Assembly (NCBI RefSeq): GCF_002564105.1
Contig: NZ_PDBX01000001.1
Location: 2,604,001-2,668,000, forward strand
DNA from: Collimonas sp. PA-H2
Lineage (GTDB): Bacteria; Pseudomonadota; Gammaproteobacteria; Burkholderiales; Burkholderiaceae_D
Length of the DNA stretch: 64,000 nt
Direction: 5' to 3'
Shown here: piece after piece, positions 54,212 to 63,731 of the stretch
Layout of the letters: each line of letters opens with the position of its first letter
How positions within the stretch are numbered: position 1 is the stretch's first letter
Translations under genes and position numbers: made by a program
The notes under the pieces: generated by a model
Databases searched by the model: none
Told to the model about the DNA's origin: nothing
The model's input: only the letters and a program-made list of their open reading frames with translations

Positions 54212-54637
54212 ATGGCCAGCAAAGGTTTTACCTTAATCGAACTGATGATCACGATCGCCATCATCGCGATCCTGTCGGCCATTGCCTATCCAAGCTATAC
54301 CGATTATGTATTGCGGGGCTATCTGGTGGATGCCACCAACGGCATGGCTTCCGGCCAGGCGCAGCTGGAGCAGTTTTATCAGGATAACCGGACCTACGAC
54401 CCGCAAAAAAGCGCCCCTTGTCCAGGCGCCACAAAGAATTTCCAATTTAACTGTACCGGCGACGCCACGAGTTATTCAATCACAGCCGCCGGCCAGGGGG
54501 CAGTGGCTCTTTTTACCTATACCTACACGTACACGCCTGCCGCAGGGCTGATAAAAGCCACCACGGCAACGAAACCGGGATGGGGCGGTGCATGCCCCCA
54601 AGCCTGGATCGTCAAAAAAGGCCAGTCATGCGCGTGA
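54212..54637 (+). CDS. pilE: Type IV pilin-like protein PilE (minor pilin)
   Basis: A 141-residue type IV prepilin. The short leader MASKG is cut before Phe by prepilin peptidase; the mature start FTLIELMITIAIIAILSAIAYPSY carries Glu5. Residues 30-141 form the globular head, with a disulfide pair near the C-terminus (GACPQAW...GQSCA). ATG 54212 has GAAGG 8 bases upstream; a longer frame start lacks a site. It opens the operon pilE-fimT-pilV-pilW-pilX-pilY1; its stop overlaps fimT. Confidence 0.92.
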   Translation: MASKGFTLIELMITIAIIAILSAIAYPSYTDYVLRGYLVDATNGMASGQAQLEQFYQDNRTYDPQKSAPCPGATKNFQFNCTGDATSYSITAAGQGAVALFTYTYTYTPAAGLIKATTATKPGWGGACPQAWIVKKGQSCA

Positions 54638-55209
54638 TGCCGCCCTCCCTGGAAGAGCGGGGGTTTAGCCTGATCGAGCTGATGATCACGATTACCTTGG
54701 CAGCAATCATGATGGCGGCCGCCATACCTTCGTTTTCCAGCTGGATCCAGAATACCAGGATCAGATCCACCGCCGAGGCGTTGCAAAACGGTATCCGGCT
54801 GGCAAAGACCGAGGCGGTGCGACGCAGCCGGCTGGTCGATTTCCGGCTGACCGCGGTGACGCCGATAAAGGATGCGGCAACCTCCAAGAGCGGCAACAAC
54901 TGGTACGTGCAGCAGAACGACACGTTTCAGCTGGCCACCGATTCCAGCGATGCAAATTACAATCTTTTCATTCAGGGCTCCTCGCTGTCTGGCGCGAATG
55001 CCAATGTCGTTATTGCCGGCGACGTCGATACCCTGACTTTCACCAGCCTTGGACGCCTGAACAACAGCGGCGCCGCTCCCTATAAGTTTGAGGTCAAGGG
55101 CGCGAGCAGCAGTGGCCGCAACCTCAGAGTCATCGTCACGCAAAGCGGCCAGATCCGCATGTGCGACCCCCAGATTACTTTGTCCAGCACAACTCCGACA
55201 GGTTGCTAA
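54628..55209 (+). CDS. fimT: Minor pilin FimT/GspH-like
   Basis: A 193-residue prepilin of the FimT/FimU/GspH type. After a short leader (MRVMPPSLEERG) comes FSLIELMITITLAAIMMAAAIPSFSSWIQNTR (in part), then RIRSTAEALQNGIRLAKTEAVRRSRLV, a FimT signature. A Cys pair lies at MCDPQ and PTGC. The start ATG 54628 overlaps the pilE stop and has AAAAAAGG upstream. Minor pilins of this set prime pilus assembly and sit at the tip with PilY1. Confidence 0.9.
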   Translation: MRVMPPSLEERGFSLIELMITITLAAIMMAAAIPSFSSWIQNTRIRSTAEALQNGIRLAKTEAVRRSRLVDFRLTAVTPIKDAATSKSGNNWYVQQNDTFQLATDSSDANYNLFIQGSSLSGANANVVIAGDVDTLTFTSLGRLNNSGAAPYKFEVKGASSSGRNLRVIVTQSGQIRMCDPQITLSSTTPTGC

Positions 55210-55641
55210 ATGATGAACCAATCCCTGCAGCAGCAAGGCGGCTTCACGCTGATCGAGGTCCTGATTGCGATCCTGATTTTTTCGTTCGGCATCCTGGGTC
55301 TGGTCGGCCTGCAGGCCGCAACCATCAATAACTCCATCAGCGCCGAAGACCGCAGCCAGGCAGCGCTGCTTACCGACAACCTGGTTGCCATGCTGTGGAG
55401 CAAAAGCAAACTGGTCAATGGCAGTTGCGACCTGCTATGCGCGGCCGACGGCGGCAATGCGAAAGACTATGCCAACTGGCAAAGCAAGGTGCAGACGGCG
55501 TTCCAGGGCGGGAAAGGAGTGGCGACGCTGGATCCCGGCAACCCAGCTTTGGTCAAGATCAGCATTACCTGGACCGCAGCCGCCAAAACCGCCGCCGCGA
55601 CGACCAGCCATAGCTATAACACCGAGGTAGTGGTGCAATGA
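55210..55641 (+). CDS. pilV: Minor pilin PilV
   Basis: A 143-residue prepilin with leader MMNQSLQQQGG before FTLIEVLIAILIFSFGILGLVGLQ, which is the PilV signature (FGILGLVGLQ). The DRSQAALLTDNLVAMLWS segment is also typical. It follows fimT directly and its stop overlaps the pilW start. A shorter start at 55213 is possible. Confidence 0.92.
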   Translation: MMNQSLQQQGGFTLIEVLIAILIFSFGILGLVGLQAATINNSISAEDRSQAALLTDNLVAMLWSKSKLVNGSCDLLCAADGGNAKDYANWQSKVQTAFQGGKGVATLDPGNPALVKISITWTAAAKTAAATTSHSYNTEVVVQ

Positions 55642-56822
55642 AAAAATCATTCAAATGCGCCTTGCCGCCGCTCAGTCCGCACTTTCAACGCGGGCTGAGC
55701 CTGATAGAACTGATGGTGACGCTGGTTATCGGCCTGGTGGTGTCGCTGGCGATTTTCAGCGTGATGTCGGTCAGCGAAGCGCGTAAAAGAAATACCACCG
55801 GCGCTAACGACATGAACCAGAATGGCGCTTTCGCGCTGTATCAGCTGGACCAGGCGATCAGGAGCGCCGGCACCGGATTTTCCCAACAGTACACCTTGAC
55901 CTTCGGCTGCGTGATCAATGCCAGCAATAGTGGCAAGGCAGTGATCCCGCCGGCTACGCTGCCGAGTCCGTTTTCCAGCCTGAAGGCGAATATCGGCGGC
56001 GCCTTCCGCATGGCGCCGGTGATCATCTCGCAAGATCCCAACGGTAAGCTTTCCGATAATCTGATCGTGATGTCCGGCTCCGCCGGCTACGGCGAAATGC
56101 CGATCGAGTCGACCAGTGTCCCAACCACCAGCCCGAGTGCGCAGCTGCACCTGTTGAATACGCTGTCGTTTGCTGCGGGAGGAGGGCAGCAGCTGCTGAT
56201 GGCAGAGCGTTCCGGCGACAGCACCGGATCACTGCCGGCATGCCTGGTCGAATCGGTTGACAACGCCTACGCGGGGCCTCCGAGTACCGGTGTTTTGCCA
56301 CTGGGTGGGAAATTTTATACCGCTGGCGCCGACAAGACTCTGGCCAGTTATTCTTCCAACTCGGTCGTTCTCAATCTTGGTTTCAATCCGTCGTTCCAGC
56401 TTTATGGCGTGGGATCGAACAATACCTTGGTCGGCTTCGATTTGTTGAGTGGAAGCGCCGCCGGCACCGACTTGATCGCTGACGGCGTGGTCGAGATGCA
56501 CGCGATTTACGGCGTCGACAAAGCCAACAATGGCACGCTTGCGTGGACCGCGCCCACGGGCGGCTACGCTGCCAGCGCGCTGCTGGACGGCAGCGTCAAT
56601 GCCGGCAAGCTGATTGCTTCCATCAAGGCAATCCGCATCGGCATGATCACCCGTTCCGCGGTGGAGGACAAGAACACGGTTTCATCAGCGACCTTGCCGG
56701 CCATGTTCGACGGCACGGCGTTTTCCTATGCCAGGACCTTGAGCGCCGCGGAACAAAAATTCCGCTATCGCGTGCTGGACGCCACCATTCCCTTGCGCAA
56801 TGCGCTTGCACTGAGCAACTAA
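55638..56822 (+). CDS. pilW: Minor pilin PilW
   Basis: A 394-residue prepilin-type protein. The leader ends QRG, then LSLIELMVTLVIGLVVSLAIFSVM, with Glu5 present. The large C-terminal part (about residues 60-394) is a beta-rich head with NGAFALYQLDQAIRSAGTGFSQ as the PilW hallmark. The start overlaps the pilV stop (ATGA), giving translational coupling. PilW is needed for assembly of the tip complex. Confidence 0.92.
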   Translation: MKKSFKCALPPLSPHFQRGLSLIELMVTLVIGLVVSLAIFSVMSVSEARKRNTTGANDMNQNGAFALYQLDQAIRSAGTGFSQQYTLTFGCVINASNSGKAVIPPATLPSPFSSLKANIGGAFRMAPVIISQDPNGKLSDNLIVMSGSAGYGEMPIESTSVPTTSPSAQLHLLNTLSFAAGGGQQLLMAERSGDSTGSLPACLVESVDNAYAGPPSTGVLPLGGKFYTAGADKTLASYSSNSVVLNLGFNPSFQLYGVGSNNTLVGFDLLSGSAAGTDLIADGVVEMHAIYGVDKANNGTLAWTAPTGGYAASALLDGSVNAGKLIASIKAIRIGMITRSAVEDKNTVSSATLPAMFDGTAFSYARTLSAAEQKFRYRVLDATIPLRNALALSN

Positions 56823-56834
56823 GGAGGGCATGCC

Positions 56835-57464
56835 ATGACCCTATATTCATTTTCCCATCGGCGATGCGGCGATTCGCACGATATGCGCATGGCCAGCCTG
56901 AAATCGCACCGGCACATAAAACAGCGCGGGTCGGTATTGATCATGGCCCTGATTTCTCTGCTGATACTGATGCTAGCCAGCGTCGCGCTGATCAGTTCGA
57001 CTGACACCTCTTTGCTGACCGCCGGCAACCTAGCCTTTAAACGCGATCTGGCAAATCAGGCTGAGCGTGCCGTGGCGCAGGTCAGGAGCCAGTTTGTCAG
57101 CGGCGCGCTGGTGTCGGAAACGGTTTTGTACAACGACCAGGCGGCGCAAAATTATTGGGCTCACGTTCTACCCTCGACCAAACTGCCGGGCATCCCCGAT
57201 GTATTGACCGCGTCGGCAAAAAAAGACGACATCACCGACACCGCCACAGGCATCAGGCTGCGCTATGTGATTGACCGCATGTGCATATCGGGCACGGTGC
57301 CCGACAAAGCGACTTGCACCATGGGCTCGTTTGTCGACGACAAGGGAGGAACCGGCGGCTCCACCAAGGTGAGCGCTGGCCTGGGTCCGGTATACCGGCT
57401 CACGATCATGGCGCTCGGCCCGCGCAATACCCAGACGTTTACCCAGATTACGTTCACTCACTAA
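56835..57464 (+). CDS. pilX: Minor pilin PilX
   Basis: A 209-residue protein with an unusually long leader ending KQRG before SVLIMALISLLILMLASVALISSTDTSLL. It lacks the Glu5 of most pilins (Ala instead), as PilX does, and keeps AGNLAFKRDLANQAERAVAQ. A strong AAGGAGG site precedes the ATG. It is 12 bp after pilW and 69 bp before pilY1 in the same operon. Confidence 0.88.
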   Translation: MTLYSFSHRRCGDSHDMRMASLKSHRHIKQRGSVLIMALISLLILMLASVALISSTDTSLLTAGNLAFKRDLANQAERAVAQVRSQFVSGALVSETVLYNDQAAQNYWAHVLPSTKLPGIPDVLTASAKKDDITDTATGIRLRYVIDRMCISGTVPDKATCTMGSFVDDKGGTGGSTKVSAGLGPVYRLTIMALGPRNTQTFTQITFTH

Positions 57465-57533
57465 AGCGCAGACGGTTGCCGGGTGCATGTTCACCCGCTC
57501 GGCATGCATTCGCACAAACAGGAGCATCAGTAC

Positions 57534-60500
57534 ATGAATCGAATCCCCAAGACGCTGCAGGCGCCGCATTGGCTGAACCGCCTGCTGCTGGCTGTACTGA
57601 TGCTGGGCAGCGCCGGCGCACCGTGTGCGGCGCAAGCACAAACCGCGCTTAACGATACGCCTATGTTTAGCAGTATTATTGTGCCCTCCAATGTGCTGCT
57701 GACCCTATCGGTTGAATATCCCACAGCGACCAGCCGTGCGCATACCGGCGCGTATGCATCGGCTTCAACGTTCATCGGTTATTTTGACCCTGACAAATGC
57801 TATGACTACGACAATGCCAATGGCTATTTTGCGGCGAGCAGCGCAGCCGCGAGCCACGTCTGTTCCGGGCAATGGAGCGGCAATTTCCTGAATTGGGCGA
57901 CTACGTCAACCATCGATCCCTTCCGTTGGGCGTTGACCGGCGGTTATCGTGCAATAGACACCAAGACTGCCACGATATTGCAAAAAAACTATATGCCGGC
58001 TAGTCAGGGAGGGGTAAAGAACTTCCCGGTCCAGGCAATTGCCAAGGACGCTGCGACGATAAGCGGCGCCACGCCATTCAGCGGCAAAAACTGGAAAAAC
58101 ATCTATGTGCGCGTGTATGGCTTCGGCACTTCGATGCGGGTGTCGAACAGCAATGACAACACCACCATCAGCGTCGACGACACTCCCGGGACTTTCGGGA
58201 CTTTCGCCGCCACTGCATATACGTCCGGCGGAAAGAACATCCCGGCGTCGAGCACGACTGACGGCGCTACCTTCGATATACCGGTGCTGGTGAAGGTCTG
58301 TGATCCGAACGCGGTCTCGCTGGAGACCAACTGCACCCAATACGGCAGCGATATTTACAAGCCGACCGGTTTGATTCAAAACAATGCCGATAAATTACGC
58401 TTCGCAGCGTTCTCTTATCTGAACGATTCGAGCCTCTTGCGTGATGGCGGTGTAATGCGCGCCAGGATGAAATCCGTCGGTCCCAGGACGCCGGTGCCGG
58501 GATCGACCAGCCTCGATAACCTGCAAAAGGAATGGGATCCTGCTACCGGCATCTTTGTGGATAATCCCGACAGCACTGACGCCGCCGCCACCGGAAAAGT
58601 CACCGGCAGCACCATCGCCAATAGCGGCGTCATCAATTATTTGAATAAATTCGGCTTTGCCAGCAAGATCTACAAGAGTGCGGATCCGGTCAGCGAATTG
58701 TATTACGCGGCGATTCGCTATCTCAGGAACGTGGGCAATGTTCCGGAATACGCCAGTGGTTTGAATACCGCCATGGCTGACGGTTTCCCGGTGATTACCG
58801 GCTGGGACGATCCGGTCCAATACGCTTGCCAAAAGAATTTCATTATCGGCATCGGCGATGAAAATACCCATGCCGATGCCAATCTTCCCGGTAGCACAAT
58901 CGCCGATGCCAGCACGGAACCGGCTATGCCAACCAGCGTAGCGGCCGACGTGCCGGTGTCAGGAGTCAAAAGCTCTGCGATCGATGTCCGGCTGGCGACC
59001 AACCAGGTCGGCGCACTGGAAGGCCTGGGCAATCTTGGAGAGATGCATCCGACCTGGTGTTGCGACAAGAACAGTTATTTTATCGCCGGTCTCGCTTATG
59101 CGGCCCATACAGGCGATCTGCGGCCCAACGATTTCGGCAGCAAGAAGAGAAACTTCACTACTACTGCTGCAACATACTGGCTGGATGTGATGGAACGTGG
59201 CGTAGAGAGAAAAAACAATCAATACTGGCTTGCCGCCAAATACGGCGGCTTCACCGTTCCTTCTGGCTACAGCACCTATGGAAATACCACCGCGCCGACA
59301 CAATCGAGCTGGAACAAAGCCGGCGATACAGACCGCAACGGCGATTTACGGCCGGATAATTATTATGATGCAGGCAAGGCTGGCCTGATGGTGTCTTCGC
59401 TGACGGATGCCTTTAAAAGCATTAATTCGGCAGCGCAGTATTCTTCGTCGCTGGCAGTAGCGTCGCCGGTGAGCATCACCGATGGAACAGTCAGCTACAG
59501 CACACAGTATTTCGCGGCCAACTGGTCGGGCGAGGTGATTGCCAGTGCGCTGCAGTTCGACGCGACGAGCGGGCAAGTGGTCGCCACCACTCCCGCATGG
59601 GATGCTCGCGCGCTGCTGGAAACGCAAGCGGCTGCCACCGGCAACGGCAGCGGCCTGGTCGCGGGCTGGGACACGCAACGCTTCATCGCCACCAGCGACG
59701 GCGGCAAAGGGGTGCCGTTCCGTGCTGCCAATATCGGCAATGCAAGCAATGCCGCAGCCCTGGCCGTGCTTGGCGCGACTGCTGCCGACGTCGTCAATTT
59801 CCTACGTGGCGACCGCAGCAAGGAAGGTAGTCCATTCCGTCAACGCGCGTATCTGCTGGGCGATATTGTTACCTCCAAGGCGGATCCGGTGGGCGCGCCG
59901 GCGGCAACCTATGCGGATGCCAACAACCCAGGTTACAGCAGCTTCGTCAGCACCCACAAAACCCGCGGCACGGTGCTGTACGTGGGCGCCAATGACGGCA
60001 TGCTGCATGCTTTTGACGGCGCATTAACCGGCGGCCAGGAGCTGTTTGCCTATGTGCCCAGCTTCCTGTATCAGGGACCGAGCGCCACGCCTGCGGTGAA
60101 CGGCCTGGCTTCGCTGGCCAGCGCCAATTACATCCATCATTTTTTTGTCGATGCGACACCGGTAGTGACTGATGTCGATTTTGGCAAGGCCGGCAATGCA
60201 AATACCTCAGCCGACTGGCGTTCCCTACTGGTTGGCGGCCTGGGCAAGGGCGGCAAGGGCTACTATGCGCTTGATGTCACCAATCCAGGTTCGCTGAGCA
60301 ATGAAGCCAATCTCGCCAGCGCTGTGTTGTGGGAATTTACCGACGCCACCATGGGTTATAGCTACGGTCCGCCGATTGTCGTGAAAACAGCCAGGTATGG
60401 CTGGGTAGTCATCCTTACGTCGGGCTACAACAATGCCGACGGCAAAGGTTATTTTTACATCGTCAACCCAAGCAACGGCAAACTGCTGGAGCCGCCGATT

Positions 60501-61346
60501 TCGACTGGCGCCGGCAGCGCCAGCGCGCCGGCCGGCCTGGCTCAGGCCTCCGCCTATGTCGGCGACTATACCGATTACACGGCCGACGCCGTGTATGCAG
60601 GTGATCTGCTGGGCAATGTATGGCGCCTGGATTTAAGCAAAATCACCGGCAGCGGTTACGATGCGCCGACCCAGATCGCTTTGCTGACCGATCCGTCCAG
60701 CGCCGCGGCAGTACAGCCGGTCACCACCCGGCCGCTGATTGAGGTCGACAAGAATTCATTGAAACGCTACGTGCTGATCGGCACCGGCAAGTTGCTGGCG
60801 GACAGCGATATCAAGAGCAGCCAGATCCAGACTTTCTATGCCATCAACGATGGCACCGGTACCCGCTTCGATACCAGCGCGACCTTGCCGGCCGCCGTCG
60901 GCAAGTATCCGATCACCCGCGCCAACCTGAACAACAATACGGACGTCACCATCGGCATAGGCGCCACTCCGGGAAAACCTTCCGGCTGGTATATCGACCT
61001 GGCGCTAAGCGCCAACAATATTGCGCAGCGCGTGACATCGCAAGCCGCGGCAAACGGCGGCATAGTGGCATTTGCCGCCAATCTGCCGGATGGCGACGTC
61101 TGCACTCCCTCGGGCAGCAATGATGTTTATGCCGTGAGTTACGGTACCGGAAAGTCTCAGCTTGCCAATCTGGCAGCCGTGACTACAGCGGGCATGAACA
61201 ATGGCATCTATTTTGGGAATGTCAATGGACGGATCAAGGTGGTGACCACCAATACCGACGGCAAGAGCAATATGAGTGATCCCGGCAGTCCCTTGAACGA
61301 TCCGTTCAATCGCCTGAACTGGCGCCAGATTCCAATTACGAACTGA
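57534..61346 (+). CDS. pilY1: Type IV pilus tip adhesin PilY1
   Basis: A 1270-residue exported protein. ATG 57534 has AGGAG 9 bases upstream; a start 51 bases earlier is possible. A signal peptide (LLLAVLMLGSAGAPCAAQA) is followed by PMFSSIIVPSNVLLTLSVEYPT. Residues about 760-1180 form the PilY1 C-terminal beta-propeller (TVLYVGANDGMLHAFDGALTGGQELFAYVPSFLY, KGYYALDVTNPG, VYAGDLLGNVWRLDLSK, in part), with the DYTDYTAD loop a possible calcium site. No clear von Willebrand A MIDAS motif is present. It crowns the pilus and supports adhesion and twitching. Confidence 0.93.
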   Translation: MNRIPKTLQAPHWLNRLLLAVLMLGSAGAPCAAQAQTALNDTPMFSSIIVPSNVLLTLSVEYPTATSRAHTGAYASASTFIGYFDPDKCYDYDNANGYFAASSAAASHVCSGQWSGNFLNWATTSTIDPFRWALTGGYRAIDTKTATILQKNYMPASQGGVKNFPVQAIAKDAATISGATPFSGKNWKNIYVRVYGFGTSMRVSNSNDNTTISVDDTPGTFGTFAATAYTSGGKNIPASSTTDGATFDIPVLVKVCDPNAVSLETNCTQYGSDIYKPTGLIQNNADKLRFAAFSYLNDSSLLRDGGVMRARMKSVGPRTPVPGSTSLDNLQKEWDPATGIFVDNPDSTDAAATGKVTGSTIANSGVINYLNKFGFASKIYKSADPVSELYYAAIRYLRNVGNVPEYASGLNTAMADGFPVITGWDDPVQYACQKNFIIGIGDENTHADANLPGSTIADASTEPAMPTSVAADVPVSGVKSSAIDVRLATNQVGALEGLGNLGEMHPTWCCDKNSYFIAGLAYAAHTGDLRPNDFGSKKRNFTTTAATYWLDVMERGVERKNNQYWLAAKYGGFTVPSGYSTYGNTTAPTQSSWNKAGDTDRNGDLRPDNYYDAGKAGLMVSSLTDAFKSINSAAQYSSSLAVASPVSITDGTVSYSTQYFAANWSGEVIASALQFDATSGQVVATTPAWDARALLETQAAATGNGSGLVAGWDTQRFIATSDGGKGVPFRAANIGNASNAAALAVLGATAADVVNFLRGDRSKEGSPFRQRAYLLGDIVTSKADPVGAPAATYADANNPGYSSFVSTHKTRGTVLYVGANDGMLHAFDGALTGGQELFAYVPSFLYQGPSATPAVNGLASLASANYIHHFFVDATPVVTDVDFGKAGNANTSADWRSLLVGGLGKGGKGYYALDVTNPGSLSNEANLASAVLWEFTDATMGYSYGPPIVVKTARYGWVVILTSGYNNADGKGYFYIVNPSNGKLLEPPISTGAGSASAPAGLAQASAYVGDYTDYTADAVYAGDLLGNVWRLDLSKITGSGYDAPTQIALLTDPSSAAAVQPVTTRPLIEVDKNSLKRYVLIGTGKLLADSDIKSSQIQTFYAINDGTGTRFDTSATLPAAVGKYPITRANLNNNTDVTIGIGATPGKPSGWYIDLALSANNIAQRVTSQAAANGGIVAFAANLPDGDVCTPSGSNDVYAVSYGTGKSQLANLAAVTTAGMNNGIYFGNVNGRIKVVTTNTDGKSNMSDPGSPLNDPFNRLNWRQIPITN

Positions 61347-61373
61347 TGGCAGTGTCCTTCCGGGATAGCTAGA

Positions 61374-62000
61374 GTGCGTGCGGCAGAATCACGTGGCGTG
61401 AGTGATATACCTCGCTTGTTCGGCGTCGCGGCATCCCTTGTGTGTCACATGGCAATAGCGACGCTGTGGTGGCATCGTAGCAACGCCGCCGGATTGCCGT
61501 CGGCGCCGGTCGCCGCGGCTCAGGAAACGCGCATCGATGTCCAGTTCATTGCGGTAGCGCCTCCCATCGCAGAAGATGTGCCGCAGTCAATTGCAGCGAG
61601 TACGGCGTTTGAGAAAAGGCAGTCCTCCAAGCCGCTTCAGGAACGCAATGCGATCGCAAAAACTGCACTCTCGCCAACGACGCCGATATTTTACGGACCG
61701 CAGGAAGTTGACAAGGGCGCTTTGCCATACAGTGCGCCAGATCCGGATTTGCTGACGGGTGCTGTGGTTTCAGGATTGCCGATCCGCGTGCGCCTGTATA
61801 TCGACGCCAGCGGCATGGTGGCAGGTGTTGAACAATTGCAGGCGCTGGCCGACGATCAACCGGCGCTGGAGCGCATAGAGAGGATGTTGCGCGGCACCGC
61901 TTTCATGCCGGCCAGACTTGCGGGAACCGATGTGAATTCATATCAAGACCTGGAGTTTCGTATTGGCCCGGAACTGAATAAAACTGCAGCAGCGGACTAG
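61374..62000 (+). CDS. TonB-like C-terminal domain protein following pilY1
   Basis: A 208-residue protein from GTG 61374 (site weak). A hydrophobic segment (LFGVAASLVCHMAIATLWW) anchors it in the inner membrane; a Pro/Ala-rich linker follows. The C-terminal part (about residues 130-205) reads VVSGLPIRVRLYIDASGMVAGVEQL, AFMPARLAGTDVNSYQDLEFRIG, a TonB/TolA-like fold. It follows pilY1 by 27 bp and may be co-transcribed with it. A link between pilus and TonB-type energy transfer is not established. Confidence 0.75.
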   Translation: MRAAESRGVSDIPRLFGVAASLVCHMAIATLWWHRSNAAGLPSAPVAAAQETRIDVQFIAVAPPIAEDVPQSIAASTAFEKRQSSKPLQERNAIAKTALSPTTPIFYGPQEVDKGALPYSAPDPDLLTGAVVSGLPIRVRLYIDASGMVAGVEQLQALADDQPALERIERMLRGTAFMPARLAGTDVNSYQDLEFRIGPELNKTAAAD

Positions 62001-62160
62001 GTGCAAGAGGGCGGTTCGGGAGAAGCACAGCTGTGCGAGGTGACGATGTGTGCCGCCGCATCATGGGTGCAGAACATGAATATAGGCGATGCAGTTTTAT
62101 ATATACGGATGGTCGACGCCCGTTCTATGCCAGGCCAGAAGTTTTCTATCCTTACATCAA

Positions 62161-62188
62161 GATCAGGATCTCCTGATATCTCCTGATC
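62161..62188. promoter_or_regulatory. Inverted repeat GATCAGGA-N12-TCCTGATC with internal direct repeat
   Basis: The 8-bp arms flank two tandem copies of ATCTCCTGAT. It lies about 90 bp upstream of the solute-binding gene (62281) and could be its operator or a leader hairpin. The rest of 62001-62280 shows no gene. Confidence 0.45.
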
Positions 62189-62280
62189 CAGACTCTCATT
62201 ATCCTGAGTTCGGCACGATGGCTGCCAATGCGTTCTTTCGGATATTTCGCATCATCCTCTTCATATGACAAGGTGGTTCA

Positions 62281-63192
62281 ATGTACACGGATGTTTTTCT
62301 TCGGCCAGGATATTCGATTCTTGGAGCGATGTTGTTGAGTTCATGGCTGCTCCCCTCGCCAGCAGTTGCCGGCCCCACCCTGGCGAAAATCAGGGATACC
62401 CAGGCCATCACCATTGCCTATCGGGAAACCACGGCGCCGTTCTCGTATCTTGATGCGGAAAAGAAGCCAGTCGGCTTCACGGTCGATCTCTGTTTGAAAA
62501 TCATCGAGGGAATACGGCAGGAACTGAAGCTACCGCAATTGAAAGTAAACTATCTGGCTGTCACGCCTTCCAGCCGCATTGCTGCCATCACCAGCGGCCA
62601 GGCCGATCTTGAGTGCGGCACCACCACCAACAATGCCGAACGCCGCAAGCAGGTGGCGTTTACCGTCCCCCATTTTTTTGCCGGAGTGCGAATGGCTGTC
62701 CGTACGGATTCCGGCATCAAGAACTGGATTGATCTGCGCGGAAGAGAAGTCGTGACTACCAAAGGGACGACTACCGTCAAGTTACTGAACGACAGGAACA
62801 AGGTAAGGGCGTTGGCCTTGAAGCTGGTAGAAGGAACGGATCACTCCGAATCGTTCAGCATGCTTGAAAAAGGGCAGGCCGCGGCATTCGTGATGGACGA
62901 CGTTATCTTGTACGGTTTCCGCGCAAGCATGAAGCGCCCCGAAGAATTCGCGATTGTCGGTGACGCGCTCTCGGTGGAACCCTACGCGATCATGCTGACT
63001 AAAGACGATGCGGAACTCAAGACATCGGTTGACCGGGAGATGGCGAATTTGCAGAATGACGGCAATTTTCGCAAGATATACGACAAATGGTTCATGCATC
63101 CCGTTCCGTCGCCAGGGAAGAGCGTGAACATGCCGATGGGATATTTGCTGCGGGATTCCATCCTTTTTCCTACAGATAAAATCGGAGATTAA
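62281..63192 (+). CDS. Periplasmic solute-binding protein, family 3 (amino-acid type)
   Basis: A 303-residue periplasmic binding protein. A signal peptide (LGAMLLSSWLLPSPAVA) is followed by TLAKIRDTQAITIAYRETTAPFSYLD. SBP-bac-3 motifs are present: PVGFTVDLCLKIIEGI, SRIAAITSGQADLECGTTTNNAERRKQVAFTVPHFFAGVRMAV (in part) and FRKIYDKWFM. The CGTTTNN loop is typical of the glutamate/aspartate GltI group. No permease or ATPase gene is adjacent, so it is an orphan component, or part of a signalling system. Confidence 0.9.
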   Translation: MYTDVFLRPGYSILGAMLLSSWLLPSPAVAGPTLAKIRDTQAITIAYRETTAPFSYLDAEKKPVGFTVDLCLKIIEGIRQELKLPQLKVNYLAVTPSSRIAAITSGQADLECGTTTNNAERRKQVAFTVPHFFAGVRMAVRTDSGIKNWIDLRGREVVTTKGTTTVKLLNDRNKVRALALKLVEGTDHSESFSMLEKGQAAAFVMDDVILYGFRASMKRPEEFAIVGDALSVEPYAIMLTKDDAELKTSVDREMANLQNDGNFRKIYDKWFMHPVPSPGKSVNMPMGYLLRDSILFPTDKIGD

Positions 63193-63283
63193 TCGGCCTG
63201 CCAGGACGGTTTCACAACGTCCCGGCATTGCAGCGCATTACGGTCGCCTGGATTTCGACGGCAGATAGGCCGGCCAGGGACGT

Positions 63284-63643
63284 TTACATTACCAGCGCTT
63301 GTTCCGCATCCTGTACTTTGCGCCGGGCCAGCGCCAGATTCGATTTACTCTTGTCGAGGACAGCATAGATGAACAGTCCCTCGTGCTTGTCTATCGGCCG
63401 CAGTATGTGATACTGCTTGCCGAGAGTGATCAGGATATCTTCGATACTGTCATTCAGACCGAGGCTTTTCATGGTTTTCAATTTGGCGCGCACTACCTCG
63501 GTGTTGCCGGCTGCCGCCAACTCTAGATCGACGCCGCTGCCGCCTGAGCCCAGGATCATCCCACTGTTGCTATCGACAATTGCTGCCGCCAGCGTGCCAT
63601 CGATATTCAGTAGTGCGTCAACAATAACTTTCATGTTACTCAT
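63284..63643 (-). CDS. Roadblock/LC7-domain protein
   Basis: A 119-residue protein. ATG 63643 has AAGGGAAAAT upstream and gives MSNMKVIVDALLNIDGTLAAAIVDSNSGMILGSGG, a roadblock/LC7 beta-strand pattern. The C-terminal helix (DKSKSNLALARRKVQDAEQAL) is typical. These proteins assemble with small Ras-like GTPases (MglA) in polarity control. It lies 88 bp downstream of a second roadblock-like gene on the same strand. Confidence 0.85.
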   Translation of the reverse strand: MSNMKVIVDALLNIDGTLAAAIVDSNSGMILGSGGSGVDLELAAAGNTEVVRAKLKTMKSLGLNDSIEDILITLGKQYHILRPIDKHEGLFIYAVLDKSKSNLALARRKVQDAEQALVM

Positions 63644-63731
63644 ATTTTCCCTTGGCTTTATAGGTAGTGGCGTTGAACGGAACAGAAGCATCACCGCCGG
63701 CCGACCAGCGCCGGTGATGCATGAAACTGCG

